This document shows, in pieces, positions 63,913 through 64,000 of a stretch of 64,000 nt of DNA. Source of the stretch: Arcuatula senhousia (lineage: Eukaryota; Mollusca; Bivalvia; Mytilida; Mytilidae). The translations under genes were made by a program, and so were the position numbers. Each line of letters begins with the position of its first letter. Positions within the stretch are counted from its first letter, which is position 1. Below the pieces are notes generated by a model that was given only the letters and a program-made list of their open reading frames with translations, made no database searches and had not been told where the DNA came from. The stretch lies in assembly GCA_963971305.1 (NCBI GenBank), contig OZ020303.1:16675184-16739183 (forward strand), given 5' to 3'.

Positions 63913-64000
63913 AAAGAACGTCACAAGTATTTTATGGTACGTTACGCAATCCATTTACATATAATTCGTTAACTAGGGATCCTTACAAACATACATTTAT

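Overview
This is animal nuclear DNA: AT-rich, intron-dense and crowded with repeats. The repeat types (Penelope-like retroelements, hammerhead-ribozyme relics, BEL/Pao gag remains, a SINE ending in an ACTC tail, elements with minisatellite cores) and the long introns point to a bivalve mollusc, probably a mussel. That assignment is inference from remembered families; no database was searched. There are no bacterial genes or operons.

The window is dominated by one large minus-strand gene, rebuilt here exon by exon. Reading from right to left: a possible EGF-like fragment (62184-62139), a SUEL/rhamnose-binding lectin exon (54750-54532), one 3.26-kb exon coding about 1,085 residues of Thr/Ser-rich decapeptide repeats (54171-50914), two exons for a hormone-receptor motif (HRM), six exons for the GAIN domain, two for the GPS autoproteolysis motif (Cys-His-Cys-Asp-His-Leu before Thr), eight for a family-B2-type seven-helix domain, and a short cytoplasmic tail ending near 18304 with AATAAA downstream. 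All 24 exons join with matching GT-AG phases and no frame break; together they code about 1,825 residues. The product is a latrophilin-like adhesion GPCR in which a giant mucin stalk lies between the lectin head and HRM-GAIN. The true N terminus and signal peptide were not found and may lie beyond the right edge.

Region by region: 1-18.2 kb (downstream of the gene) holds only repeats: foldback elements, a SINE with a perfect 13-bp target-site duplication, a 157-bp tandem array, Penelope remnants, a 1.8-kb TIR element, a LINE C-terminal fragment between inverted repeats, and two copies of a minisatellite-core element. From 18.3 to 62.2 kb the GPCR exons are separated by introns carrying Penelope RT relics, a tRNA-derived SINE, another minisatellite-core element, a 490-bp near-perfect duplication, TIR elements and a broken BEL/Pao gag. 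From 54.8 to 64 kb there are MITEs, a strongly palindromic AT-rich element, a tandem run of a roughly 340-bp repeat, and further minisatellite-core elements.

No second intact host gene was recognised. The most notable items are the mucin-stalk latrophilin-like receptor and the two families of hairpin-ended elements that share a layout but carry unrelated minisatellite cores (probably non-autonomous Helentron-type elements).
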